Shown: positions 9,001-17,220 of the stretch, piece after piece | How positions within the stretch are numbered: the stretch's first letter is position 1 | Layout: the number at the start of each line of letters is the position of its first letter | Made by a program: the position numbers and the translations under genes | Notes under the pieces: generated by a model | The model's database searches: none | Told to the model about the DNA's origin: nothing | What the model saw: the letters and a program-made list of their open reading frames with translations, nothing else | DNA from: Magnetospirillum sulfuroxidans | GTDB taxonomy: Bacteria; Pseudomonadota; Alphaproteobacteria; Rhodospirillales; Magnetospirillaceae | Assembly: GCF_018224925.1 (NCBI RefSeq) | Contig: NZ_JAGTUF010000020.1 | Location: forward strand, 1 to 59,354 | Direction: 5' to 3' | DNA length: 59,354 nucleotides

Positions 9001-9876
9001 ATTGAGCAAGGGGGTGGCGGCGGCAAGCTTGGCGTCCAGGGTGCGCGGATGATCGGCGCCCAGATCCTTGGCGGCGTCTTCCGCCGCGGCCAAGGCCAGT
9101 TCAGCCGCCTTGTCGTATTGGGCGAGGGCGGAAAAATGATCGGCCAGGGCGTTCCTGAGGGCCAGGGTTTCGGGATGGCCGGCTCCCAGAACCTTGCCGG
9201 CATTGTCGGCGGCCTGACGCAGGACCGTCTCGGCTTCGTCCGTCTTGCCGGCCATGCCCAGCAACCGCCCCAGATCGCCGGCGCTGGCCAGCGCGGCCAT
9301 GTGGGTTTCGCCCAGATTATCCTTGGCGATGGCCAACGCCTGACGGGCGCGGCTTTCCGCCTGGGCCAGATCGCCACTGGCGGCGGCGGTGCTGGCGGCT
9401 TGGCGGGCGCGCTGCCACATGGCGGCGACCCGGCTTTTATCGGCGGGAATCGCCGACGCCGCCTCTATCTTTTCCGCCACCCAGGCGGGGGGGATATCGA
9501 CAAGCTTGGTGATTTCAGCGGCGTAAAGCGCGGCATCTTGGGAAATTTTCGCCTTCACCGCCAAGGTGATGGCATCCTTGAACAGGGCCAGGGCCTGATC
9601 GTTGCGGCCCAACGCCAAAGCCAGCGAGGCGGCGTTGTGGGCGTGATTGAGATCGCCGGGCACCAGTTCGTGCGCCTTGGCGTAATCGGCGAAGGCTTGC
9701 TCGGCGTTGCCGGCGGCCAGGGCTTTCTTGGCCTGGGCCACCAGCTTGTCGGCCTGCGACTTGGCCTGAGCCGAGACCTTGGTCTGGGCGGCGGCGGTGT
9801 CGGCAGCATGACTTGCCGCCGGGGTAATCAGCAACAGGGCGGCGGCCAAGGCGGCGCAATGATGCAGGGATTTCAT
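6016..9876 (-). CDS. Secreted TPR-repeat CHAT-domain protein (putative protease)
   Basis: 1286 aa. Signal peptide MKSLHHCAALAAALLLITPA...SHA, so probably periplasmic. The long middle carries many kinesin-light-chain-type TPRs, each with HP-x-T and NNLA-like motifs (roughly 60-700). The C-terminal CHAT domain (caspase-like fold) has the His-Cys dyad, HIATHGFF with H1116 and LSACETG with C1198. Between them DTDNDGVLTALE (1170-1181) matches the EF-hand loop pattern, although DGxLTALE is itself common in CHAT proteins. Start at 9876 is supported by the signal peptide and GGGAGC upstream. It begins 23 nt after the cyclase stop. The substrate is unknown; the TPRs would bind partners. Confidence 0.92.
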   Translation of the reverse strand: MKSLHHCAALAAALLLITPAASHAADTAAAQTKVSAQAKSQADKLVAQAKKALAAGNAEQAFADYAKAHELVPGDLNHAHNAASLALALGRNDQALALFKDAITLAVKAKISQDAALYAAEITKLVDIPPAWVAEKIEAASAIPADKSRVAAMWQRARQAASTAAASGDLAQAESRARQALAIAKDNLGETHMAALASAGDLGRLLGMAGKTDEAETVLRQAADNAGKVLGAGHPETLALRNALADHFSALAQYDKAAELALAAAEDAAKDLGADHPRTLDAKLAAATPLLNAGRLNDADKIAQDTCPRYQAQFGADHPATAKCLSLQASTARALGNLDQAATAITQAVAVLRVTNPPGEAANLDARLEAARIAVKRGDAAQARALLEGVIAEAGTAKDLSRVIAAKTDLADVLVTIGEYAAAEATIRQVVEANTQAYGPNHPATVSALSSLGSVQRQQGNLREAEATFQDAHDRFLKVLGPDHQFTIIAANNLGEILEKSGLFDRAEPLLRDALEGSRKAFGDDHPNTVIGMNNLALLHESQGEFDKAEALYKSALAIHTRRLGAKHPNTIAFANNLAYLHMLQGNYEQAASEFTQVVAEWTRLNGPTHIDTLKAQNNLGRALMGQGKLAEAEPILTKTLAARRQSLGERHLDTLRSMHDMGVLLRKSGRADDARTLLEQTLAADDAVLGKVHPYTFETLNSLAATQEDKGDFAAALKTRRETFLRRNDFLNTMLYVTGENAREGYVRLHSPELAAYEDLLVRTGGPEAGRALIEISLFRKGLLLKVASEISQANRLSGNPELAKLTGELEATRKKLGALTLSGPVPETADRHAEILVSLRDRIDILQGQLGRASARFLQTTDKISVDQLVAALPENSALVDFLLYGVDGQQKLVAATMTKKDGKAQFGMVAYADAQKVGEAVLKYRKDIQDEEIDFDELLESGQKTYDLIWKPIAKTVGEAPLAYVIPDGVLNIMPFAALVEGDGKYLMEGLDLHIFTSTRNLLPSRLKAAKGGYMINAGPDYETDAVTGKEKLDSVRGRSRAAGLSDGLRGMSSGMRGLRFDPLPGAEREGQIIRTTVDAQGKKSVIYSKGNAQESVLRQMTEAPEVLHIATHGFFLKADDTLRKRLLKLQRGGDIQIPPPGDNPLLRAGLAFAGINANAPVLGEIDTDNDGVLTALEVLDLNLAGTQLAILSACETGLGEIHEGEGVYGLRRAFQEAGVASVVSSLWEVSDAGTQALMGALYSRLMKGMPPHLALREAQLEMLRIGQWSSPYIWSAFFMVDG

Positions 9877-9899
9877 TCTGATGCTCCCTATAAGCAAGC

Positions 9900-11957
9900 T
9901 TACTTTTCCTTGGCCGTGTACGAACCGTCCCAATCGGCGGGCGGCGGTTCGGCCAGATAATGGTCGATGCGGTCGAGATAGATTTGATACAGCATGCGGT
10001 TCGGTTCGGCTTCGGCCAGGGACTGGAAGATGGCCTTGGCCTCGGTGAAGCGGGCGGCGCGGTATTGGGCCAGGGCGTGGTGATAGCGGGCGAGTGTGTC
10101 CAGCGTCGCCGCATCGACATCGCCGTCAAAGCCCAGCGGTTCGAAGGTGCGGACCGGCTGGTCCTTGCCCTTGACCTTGACCAGGTCGATTTCGCGGGCG
10201 ATCAGGCCAGGCACGGCGGCCAGGGTGAATTCGCTGATCTGGATGAAGATGCCGTATTGCTTGGTCAGGCTTTCCAGGCGCGACCCCAGATTGACGGCGT
10301 CGCCCATGACGGTATAGGCCAGACGGAAATCCGATCCCATGTTGCCGACGCTCATCACCCCGGTGTTCAGGCCGATGCCGATCTTTAACGGCTTCCAGCC
10401 GCGGGCGATGAAGCTTTCCGACAGCTCTTCCATGGTGTTGGCCATGTCCAGAGCGGCGCGGATGGCGTGGGTGGCGTGGTTCTCGTCACGCAGCGGCGCC
10501 CCCCAGAACGCCATGATGGCATCGCCCATGTACTTGTCGATGGTGCCGCGATTGGCCTGGATCACCCGGGTCATCGGCGACAGGAAGGCATTCATCAAGG
10601 TGGTCAGCTCTTGCGGGCTCAGTCCCTCGGAAATGGTGGTGAAGCCGCGCACGTCCGAGAACAAAACGGTCATTTCCCGGCTTTCGCCGCCAACCGAGAC
10701 TTCCTGGCCGGTGCGGTTCATCTCTTCGACCAACTCGCCGGGGATGTATTGGCCGAAGGTCTTGGCGATGTGCTTTTTCTGATTACGTTCCAGCAGATAG
10801 GCGCGGTACTCGATCAGCACATAAGACAAGATGCCGGCGGTCAGGGCATAGGATAGCGGCAGCACCAGCCCGGCCTTGACGTAAAACAGGCTGGTCAGGG
10901 CGGCAAAGCCGCCCAGCACGACGACGGCGCCAAGGGCGCGCAGGATCGGGCGCGTAAACAAGATGGCCAGGGCGATCATCACCACCATCAGGGCCAGGGT
11001 GACGGCGGCTGCCGCTTGCGGGCTGGCGGCGCGCAAGGGCGCCCCTTTCAAGATGGTGCTGATGGTGTCGGCGATGATTTCCACCCCATAGACCATGCCC
11101 ACCGGGGTATCGAACCAGTCGTGCGACACTTCCGAGGTGTCGCCAAGAACGACGATCTTGTCGCGGACCCAATAGGACAGTTCCTCGCGCTCGGATTCGT
11201 CCAGTTGCGAGATATCGAGGAATTCCAAGGCGCTGATGCCGGCCGATTGGCTGAGGAAACGGGTGCCGTTGGGCAGCGGGGGGAAATCGATATACAGATG
11301 ATCGCCGTGATCCAGCGGCACTTTCAGTTCGCCGAAGGACAAGACATTGTCGGCCAAGCGCGGCGGTTGGCCCAGATGCATGGCCACCGCCTGAACGGCG
11401 AACGGCCAGCCATAGCGTTCGGTGGCGATATCGGGGTGAATTTTCAGCCGTGACAGCACTGTCAACAGGGCGGAATTCGAGCTGATATTGGTGTAGCCAC
11501 TGGCCGAGGCCTGATCCAGGACGGTGGTCGGATAGTTCAGCTTGACGAATTTCCCATGGTCGAATTGCGCCTGCGCCACCAGCACGGTGTTGCCGGCATT
11601 CGTCAAGGCTTCGGCCAGGGCCGGATCCTCGTTATAGGAACTGGGAAAATCCATCAGCATATCGACGGCGACGACCTTGGCGCCCAATTCCTTGATATTG
11701 CTGATGATGGCGCCGATATCGGTGCGGCGCAGCGGATAGCTGCCATAGGCGCGGAAAAAAGGCTCGTCCACATTGACGAGGACGACGTCCTTGGAAACGC
11801 TCAATGCCTGCTGGTCGCCATAGGCGATGCGCATCTGATGACGGAAGGAATTGGCCTGATCCTCAAGCAGGGCGAACCACTCGAAATGCTGTGCCGGCAG
11901 GGCCAGCAAAAACAGCACAATCGTCAGCAGCACATCGCGCCGAGCCAAAAAGCCCAT
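9900..11957 (-). CDS. CHASE2-domain adenylate cyclase, class III
   Basis: 685 aa. An N-terminal TM helix (~8-24), a periplasmic CHASE2 sensor (~30-305), three TM helices (~315-385), a short linker, then a class III cyclase domain (~425-600). Metal-binding Asp D435 (LFSDVRGFT) and D479 (KYMGDAIMAFWG) are present, as are N556 and R560 of VNLGSR. Purine-selecting residues K475 and T549 point to ATP and to class IIIb, a group often stimulated by bicarbonate (established for the class, not shown here). The C-terminal ~75 residues resemble a TPR-like helical pair. Start at 11957 is chosen over 11972 because GAGAGGAAAG sits directly upstream. It should make cAMP in response to a periplasmic cue. Confidence 0.93.
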   Translation of the reverse strand: MGFLARRDVLLTIVLFLLALPAQHFEWFALLEDQANSFRHQMRIAYGDQQALSVSKDVVLVNVDEPFFRAYGSYPLRRTDIGAIISNIKELGAKVVAVDMLMDFPSSYNEDPALAEALTNAGNTVLVAQAQFDHGKFVKLNYPTTVLDQASASGYTNISSNSALLTVLSRLKIHPDIATERYGWPFAVQAVAMHLGQPPRLADNVLSFGELKVPLDHGDHLYIDFPPLPNGTRFLSQSAGISALEFLDISQLDESEREELSYWVRDKIVVLGDTSEVSHDWFDTPVGMVYGVEIIADTISTILKGAPLRAASPQAAAAVTLALMVVMIALAILFTRPILRALGAVVVLGGFAALTSLFYVKAGLVLPLSYALTAGILSYVLIEYRAYLLERNQKKHIAKTFGQYIPGELVEEMNRTGQEVSVGGESREMTVLFSDVRGFTTISEGLSPQELTTLMNAFLSPMTRVIQANRGTIDKYMGDAIMAFWGAPLRDENHATHAIRAALDMANTMEELSESFIARGWKPLKIGIGLNTGVMSVGNMGSDFRLAYTVMGDAVNLGSRLESLTKQYGIFIQISEFTLAAVPGLIAREIDLVKVKGKDQPVRTFEPLGFDGDVDAATLDTLARYHHALAQYRAARFTEAKAIFQSLAEAEPNRMLYQIYLDRIDHYLAEPPPADWDGSYTAKEK

Positions 11958-11984
11958 CTTTCCTCTCCCCATCCGCCCAACAGC

Positions 11985-12017
11985 AAAAAGCGGCGGGACT
12001 CCCCAGTCCCGCCGCTT
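11985..12017 (-). terminator. Hairpin with U-tract between fecR-like gene and cyclase
   Basis: Perfect 13-bp stem (AAGCGGCGGGACT and its complement) with a 4-nt loop, followed on the minus strand by CTTTTTGC. It lies 12 nt past the FecR stop and 28 nt before the cyclase ATG. It has the form of an intrinsic terminator. If leaky, it would make FecR more abundant than the downstream signalling proteins. Confidence 0.8.
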
Positions 12018-12029
12018 GATCGGCTCAGA

Positions 12030-13064
<1,035 letters not shown>

Positions 13065-13169
13065 TCATACTCTGGCATTATGCGGCCAAGTTCAAAAGAA
13101 TGCATCAGGTGTGGACCGGAAGGGTTCCGATAAAAAGGCGCACAAGCTGTGCATATCTGCGGTTTTTCA

Positions 13170-13622
13170 TCAACGATTGTTGATGACGGGGCTGGATGCC
13201 GGCGGGTGATCGTGCCGGCATTGACCGTGATCGGCCAGAACCTCGATGACCCGACATTGGCGGATGCGATCTTGGGCGCAATCGGCGACCATGTGACGGA
13301 CCTCGTCGCGCAGGGCTTCCAGCCGGGCGATTTTCGATTCGATGTCATCAAGGTGAATCCGGGCCAGCCGGTCGGCCTCGGCGCAGGAATGGTCGGGCTG
13401 GTCGGCCAGGGTCAGCAATTGACGGATGGCGTCGATGTCGAACCCCAAATCACGCGCATGGCGGATGAAGCGCAGGCGGCCGATGGCCGCCATCGGATAG
13501 AGCCGACGGTTGCCGCGACTGCGCGGCGGGGACGGCAACAGGCCGATTTCTTCGTAATAACGGATGGTTGGAATCTTGATTCCGGTCTCGTCGGCCAGGG
13601 GGCCGATGGCGATGGCGGGCAT
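13170..13622 (-). CDS. MerR-family heavy-metal regulator (ZntR/CadR/PbrR type)
   Basis: 150 aa. N-terminal winged HTH of the MerR family (IGPLADETGIKIPTIRYYEEIGLL, then RRLYP), a dimerisation helix (~80-115), and metal-site cysteines C80, C115, C123 and C135, with a CRHDHP tail. This matches the Zn/Cd/Pb-sensing branch (cysteines near 79, 114 and 124 in ZntR). In this family the protein sits between the -35 and -10 elements and untwists DNA when metal is bound. It is divergent from the P1B ATPase, whose promoter holds the operator. Which metal it senses cannot be decided from sequence. Confidence 0.92.
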   Translation of the reverse strand: MPAIAIGPLADETGIKIPTIRYYEEIGLLPSPPRSRGNRRLYPMAAIGRLRFIRHARDLGFDIDAIRQLLTLADQPDHSCAEADRLARIHLDDIESKIARLEALRDEVRHMVADCAQDRIRQCRVIEVLADHGQCRHDHPPASSPVINNR

Positions 13623-13633
13623 GGCGAAACCTC

Positions 13634-13664
13634 TTGCTTCTCTAGTCGCTAGAGATTGTAGCCT
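13634..13664 (+). promoter_or_regulatory. MerR-type promoter/operator of the P1B ATPase
   Basis: TTGCTT (13634-13639), a 19-bp spacer, then TAGCCT (13659-13664). The spacer holds the palindrome CTCTAG-TCG-CTAGAG (13640-13654). A lengthened 19-20 bp spacer with a central palindrome is the hallmark of MerR-family activated promoters, and the arms match known Zn/Pb/Cd operators in style. Confidence 0.82.
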
Positions 13665-13705
13665 GGGCGGGTATCGCGAAACCAGCCTTGTCGTGGAGCC
13701 CGCTT

Positions 13706-15634
13706 ATGGTCGCAACATCATCTCCTGCCTGTCACTGCCATGGGTGCGGCCCCGACTCCCACTCCGACTCCGTGGCCGAGTTGCCGTGGTGGCGACAAGC
13801 GGCGGTGCGGTTGCTGTTCGTCTGTGGCGTGTTGTTGGCGGCGGCGTATGTCGTGGCTTGGCTGGTTCCGTCATGGGCCGATTGGGTGATGGTGGTGCCG
13901 CTGACCGTGGCCGGGCTACCGGTTTTGCGTCGCGCCGGGATCGCCGCCATCGGTGGGACGCCATTTTCCATTGAGATGCTGATGAGCGTGGCCATCATCG
14001 GCGCCATCGCCATCGGCGCTTGGGACGAAGCGGCCATGGTGGTGTTTTTGTTTCTGGTGGGGGAATCCCTGGAGGGGCTGGCGGCGCGACAAGCGCGGGC
14101 CGGTATCCGCGCCTTGACCGATTTGCTGCCGAAACAAGCCTGGCGTCGGCAGGATGGTCACTGGGTCGAGGTCTTGGCCGCGACCCTGCGTGCCGGCGAT
14201 GTGGTTCTGGTGCGGCCGGGCGATCGCTTGCCGGTGGATGGCGAGATTGTTGTCGGGCGCGGTGGATTGGATGAGGCGCCGGTGACCGGTGAAAGCATGC
14301 CGCGTCAGGTTTCTCCGGGGGATGCGGTGTTCGCCGGCACCATTAACCTTGAGAGCGTTCTTGAGGTGCGGGCCACGGGCGATGTTGCCGACAACACCAT
14401 GGCGCGGATCGTGCGGCTGGTCGAACAAGCGCAGCAAGCCAAGGCCCCGACCGCCCGCTTCATCGACCGTTTGGCGCGGTGGTACACGCCGGCGGTGGTG
14501 GCGGTGGCGGCCCTGGTCATGGTCGGACCGCCCCTGCTGGCGGGGCAGGATTGGGGGCAATGGTTCTATAAGGGGCTGGCCTTGTTGCTGATCGGCTGTC
14601 CGTGCGCCCTGGTGATCTCGACGCCGGCGGCGATCGCGGCCGGGTTGGCGGCGGGGGCGCGGCGCGGCTTGCTGATGAAGGGCGGCGCGGTGTTGGAACG
14701 CCTGGCGGCGGTGACGCGGGTTGCTTTCGACAAGACCGGCACCTTGACCGCAGGACGGCCCCAGGTCACCGATGTCTTGGCCGACGATGGCGACGAAGAC
14801 CGCTGGTTGGCTGTGGCGGCGGGGGTGAGTGTTGGCTCCGGCCATCCCGTGGCGGTGGCGATCCGGGCTTATGCGGCGGCTGGCGCGGTTACGCCGCTGG
14901 CCATCGAGGATGCCGCCGCCCTGCCGGGGCAGGGGAGTTGCGGCCGCTGGGGCGGCGCGGCGGTGTTCCTTGGGGCGGTGGCGGCGGCGCGGCAGAATGT
15001 TCCGGTGGCGGGGGAATGGTCGGCGGCGGCGGAACGCTGGGCCGGCGACGGCAAGACCGTCTCGGTGCTGGTGGTTGCCGACCGGGTGGTGCTGGTCATC
15101 GCCTTGCGCGATGGCTTGCGGCGCGATGCCGTGGCCGGAATTGACCATTTGCGCCGCCTTGGAATCGGGGCCGAGATGCTGACCGGCGATCAGCGTGTCG
15201 CCGCCGAGGCGGTCGGCGGTCCCTTGCGCATGCGTGTTCACGCGGCCTTGCTGCCGGCGGAAAAATTGGCGCTGGTGCGTGGCTGGCAGGCCGAGGGCGC
15301 CGTTGTCGCCAAGGTCGGTGACGGTATCAACGATGCGCCGGCCCTGGCCGCCGCCGATATCGGCATTGCCATGGGCGGCGGCAGCGAGATTGCCTTGGAA
15401 ACCGCCGACGCGGCTATTTTGCACGGCCGCGTTGACGATGTGGCGGCGATGATCGTCCTGGCGCGGCGGACCATGGCCAATATTCGCCAGAATGTCGCCC
15501 TGGCCTTGGGGCTGAAGGCGCTGTTCCTGGTGACCACCATCGCCGGATTGACCGGATTGTGGCCGGCGGTGCTGGCCGATACCGGCGCCACCGTCCTGGT
15601 CACCCTGAACGCGTTGCGGCTGTTGCGCAAATAA
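13706..15634 (+). CDS. P1B-2-type heavy-metal (Zn/Cd/Pb) exporting ATPase
   Basis: 642 aa inner-membrane pump that expels soft divalent metals using ATP. Motifs: TGES (194-197), metal-binding CPC in TM6 (298-300), DKTGT with phosphorylated D342, SGHP (378-381), TGDQ (493-496), GDGINDAP (538-545), and TM8 residues K604 and D625, which define the ZntA-like P1B-2 class. It lacks a folded N-terminal HMA domain. Instead it has a short Cys/His cluster CHCHGCGPDSH (9-19). An upstream TTG at 13688 is possible, but the ATG at 13706 has GTGGAG properly spaced. Regulated by the divergent MerR protein. Confidence 0.93.
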   Translation: MVATSSPACHCHGCGPDSHSDSVAELPWWRQAAVRLLFVCGVLLAAAYVVAWLVPSWADWVMVVPLTVAGLPVLRRAGIAAIGGTPFSIEMLMSVAIIGAIAIGAWDEAAMVVFLFLVGESLEGLAARQARAGIRALTDLLPKQAWRRQDGHWVEVLAATLRAGDVVLVRPGDRLPVDGEIVVGRGGLDEAPVTGESMPRQVSPGDAVFAGTINLESVLEVRATGDVADNTMARIVRLVEQAQQAKAPTARFIDRLARWYTPAVVAVAALVMVGPPLLAGQDWGQWFYKGLALLLIGCPCALVISTPAAIAAGLAAGARRGLLMKGGAVLERLAAVTRVAFDKTGTLTAGRPQVTDVLADDGDEDRWLAVAAGVSVGSGHPVAVAIRAYAAAGAVTPLAIEDAAALPGQGSCGRWGGAAVFLGAVAAARQNVPVAGEWSAAAERWAGDGKTVSVLVVADRVVLVIALRDGLRRDAVAGIDHLRRLGIGAEMLTGDQRVAAEAVGGPLRMRVHAALLPAEKLALVRGWQAEGAVVAKVGDGINDAPALAAADIGIAMGGGSEIALETADAAILHGRVDDVAAMIVLARRTMANIRQNVALALGLKALFLVTTIAGLTGLWPAVLADTGATVLVTLNALRLLRK

Positions 15635-15655
15635 GGGGAACCGGCGGCGGCGTTT

Positions 15656-16447
15656 TCAGTCGACGGCCAAGATGACATGCGAGGACTTGAAGAAGGCAAC
15701 CGCCTTGCTGCCCAGCGTCAGCTCCATTTCCTCGGCCGAGTCGCGGGTGACCACGGCGACGATGGATTTGCCGTCGCCGATATCGAGGGTGAGTTCGGCG
15801 CTGACGGCGCCATCCTCGCGGTGGCTGATGGTGCCGACGATGCGGTTGCGGGCGGAAATACGGGGCAGCTCGGCTCCGGGGGCGAGCATGACGAACGAGG
15901 ATTTCACCAAGGCCATGACCTCGCGGCCGATGGTGATGTCGAGATCGCTCAGGCTTTCGGCGGTGATGATCGCGGTCAGGCTGGATTCGGCCGACAGGCG
16001 CATGACCACCTCGGCGTTGACTTCGCCCTTGCGGATATCGGTGACGGTGCAGCGAAAGGCATTGCGAGCAGAGGTCTTCATGCCAAGACTCCAGAGCAGA
16101 GAGAACGAATCGCCGGAACCGTCACCGGCCAGCATTTGCGCGACCTTTTCCAGTCGCTTTTCCATCATGCGGAAACTGGCGATCAGGGCGAGACCGTCAT
16201 CGGTGACGATGGCGCCACCACCTTGGCGGCCGCCGGTCTGGCCCAGGATCGCCGGGCGAGGCAGCAGATTGTTGACGGCATTGAGCGCGTCCCAGGCCGC
16301 CTTGTAGCTAAGGCCGACGGCCTTGGCCGCCTTGCTGATGCTGCCATGGATGCCGACGGCTTCCAGCAATTCGATGCGGTCGCGTCCGACCATGGGGCGG
16401 CCTTCGCGCCGCAATCCCAGCATGGCCTCAACTTTTCCCTGCGACAT
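15656..16447 (-). CDS. modE: Molybdate-responsive regulator ModE
   Basis: 263 aa, the standard length for full ModE. The N-terminal winged HTH (~20-100; GSISKAAKAVGLSYKAAWDALNAV) is followed by two Mop (TOBE) molybdate-binding domains, SARNAFRCTVTDIRKGEVNAEV (~125-190) and SARNRIVGTISHREDGAVSAEL (~200-262). The protein dimerises on molybdate binding and usually represses mod genes. Start at 16447 has GAGG upstream; a longer reading from 16525 would run through the operator. Its own promoter holds a ModE-like palindrome, so autoregulation is likely. Confidence 0.94.
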   Translation of the reverse strand: MSQGKVEAMLGLRREGRPMVGRDRIELLEAVGIHGSISKAAKAVGLSYKAAWDALNAVNNLLPRPAILGQTGGRQGGGAIVTDDGLALIASFRMMEKRLEKVAQMLAGDGSGDSFSLLWSLGMKTSARNAFRCTVTDIRKGEVNAEVVMRLSAESSLTAIITAESLSDLDITIGREVMALVKSSFVMLAPGAELPRISARNRIVGTISHREDGAVSAELTLDIGDGKSIVAVVTRDSAEEMELTLGSKAVAFFKSSHVILAVD

Positions 16448-16461
16448 ACCATCCTCGGTTC

Positions 16462-16486
16462 CGTAATGTAGCCATGCTATATTACG
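16462..16486. promoter_or_regulatory. ModE-like operator upstream of modE
   Basis: CGTAATGTAGC-CAT-GCTATATTACG: 11-nt arms with one mismatch around a 3-nt centre, 15 nt upstream of the modE ATG. It resembles the ModE consensus (CGTTATATA...TATATAACG). A second copy with the same geometry lies before modA. Confidence 0.65.
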
Positions 16487-16507
16487 TGATCGCGGCGGCA
16501 AGCCAAT

Positions 16508-16542
16508 AAAAAAGGCCCCGCCCAAACCGGCGGAGCCTTTTT
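16508..16542 (-). terminator. Intrinsic terminator after mop
   Basis: 12-bp stem (AAAGGCcCCGCC with GGCGGaGCCTTT, one mismatch), 6-nt loop, with A-runs on the left and T-runs on the right, so it can work on both strands. It ends the mop transcript 15 nt past the stop codon. Confidence 0.75.
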
Positions 16543-16557
16543 CACCGTGCGGTTGAA

Positions 16558-16761
16558 TTACTTCGCCAGCATGACTTCGGTCGACTTGATGATGGCGGAC
16601 ACTTCGTCGCCCACCTTCAGGTCCAAATCGTCGATGGCTTCCACCGAGACCAGGGAGGTCACGAACTGACCGCCGACATCGACCTTGACCTTGGCGACGA
16701 TCTGTCCCTTGGCGATATCGACCACCTTGCCCTTAAGGGCGTTGCGGGCGCTGATCTTCAT
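16558..16761 (-). CDS. mop: Molbindin (Mop) molybdate-binding protein
   Basis: 67 aa, a single Mop/TOBE domain: MKISARNALKGKVVDIAKGQ...VSVEAIDDLDLKVGDEVSAIIKSTEVMLAK. Proteins of this size form hexamers that store or buffer molybdate in the cytoplasm. The sequence is close to each half of the ModE C-terminus, so it probably shares ancestry with it. GGAG lies upstream. It is a single-gene unit ending in its own terminator, downstream of an AT-rich leader region. Confidence 0.93.
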   Translation of the reverse strand: MKISARNALKGKVVDIAKGQIVAKVKVDVGGQFVTSLVSVEAIDDLDLKVGDEVSAIIKSTEVMLAK

Positions 16762-17220
16762 CGTTCATCTCCATTTGAATATTGTCTAAAGAAACATGCC
16801 TGCGTCTCTTTGCGGCATTGATTATGCTGCGCGTTATCGTACAGTCAATATGGTATTTAACTATATATCGCCTGAACTCGATATGAAGTTTATCATCATA
16901 ACGTTTTATACTTATCATATAAAGTTGCTCTTGGGCTTTTGGTATGGATGGGTTTGGTGTGGATGCTCACTTAAAGTTACTGAAAGATATGAAATTTATT
17001 ATTATTGGCCTCATTGGTGTAATGCTTAAAAACGTTTGGCCGCAGGGCGGAGTGTTCGTTTTTTAAGCTCTGATAATTTGTGCCGAAAAAACATTCACTT
17101 CCGCCGATTTTGCCGGAGAGCTGGGCTGTGTGCGGTGCGATCAAGGCTTGACGTTGTGTAGCCAAGGTACATAACGTAAGGGCAGGTCCGCCGTCACCCT
17201 TCACTCCTCGGGAGAATCGC
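16762..17220. other. AT-rich intergenic region between mop and modA
   Basis: 459 bp without a supportable gene. From about 16790 to 17030 the base composition falls well below the surrounding DNA, with runs such as TATATAT, TTATTATTATT and several TATAAT-like words. It must hold the divergent promoters of mop and modA. Short ORFs here (for example 16796-17029) have no credible RBS or family resemblance. The only clear element is the ModE-like box at 17152-17176. Confidence 0.6.
17152..17176. promoter_or_regulatory. ModE-like operator upstream of modA
   Basis: CGTTGTGTAGC-CAA-GGTACATAACG, 9 of 11 arm positions symmetric with the same 3-nt centre as the modE box, 44 nt upstream of modA. Supports repression of modA by ModE when molybdate is plentiful. 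Confidence 0.65.

Noticed and set aside
13916-15424. 502-codon minus-strand open frame
   Set aside because: Antisense to the P1B ATPase, which has every catalytic motif.
16901-16934. Weak third ModE-like palindrome near mop (CGTTTTATAC...ATATAAAG)
   Set aside because: Only about 6 of 10 arm positions match, much poorer than the two reported boxes.
16796-17029. 77-codon frame in the AT-rich region
   Set aside because: No Shine-Dalgarno, Tyr/Ile-rich sequence typical of chance frames in AT-rich DNA.
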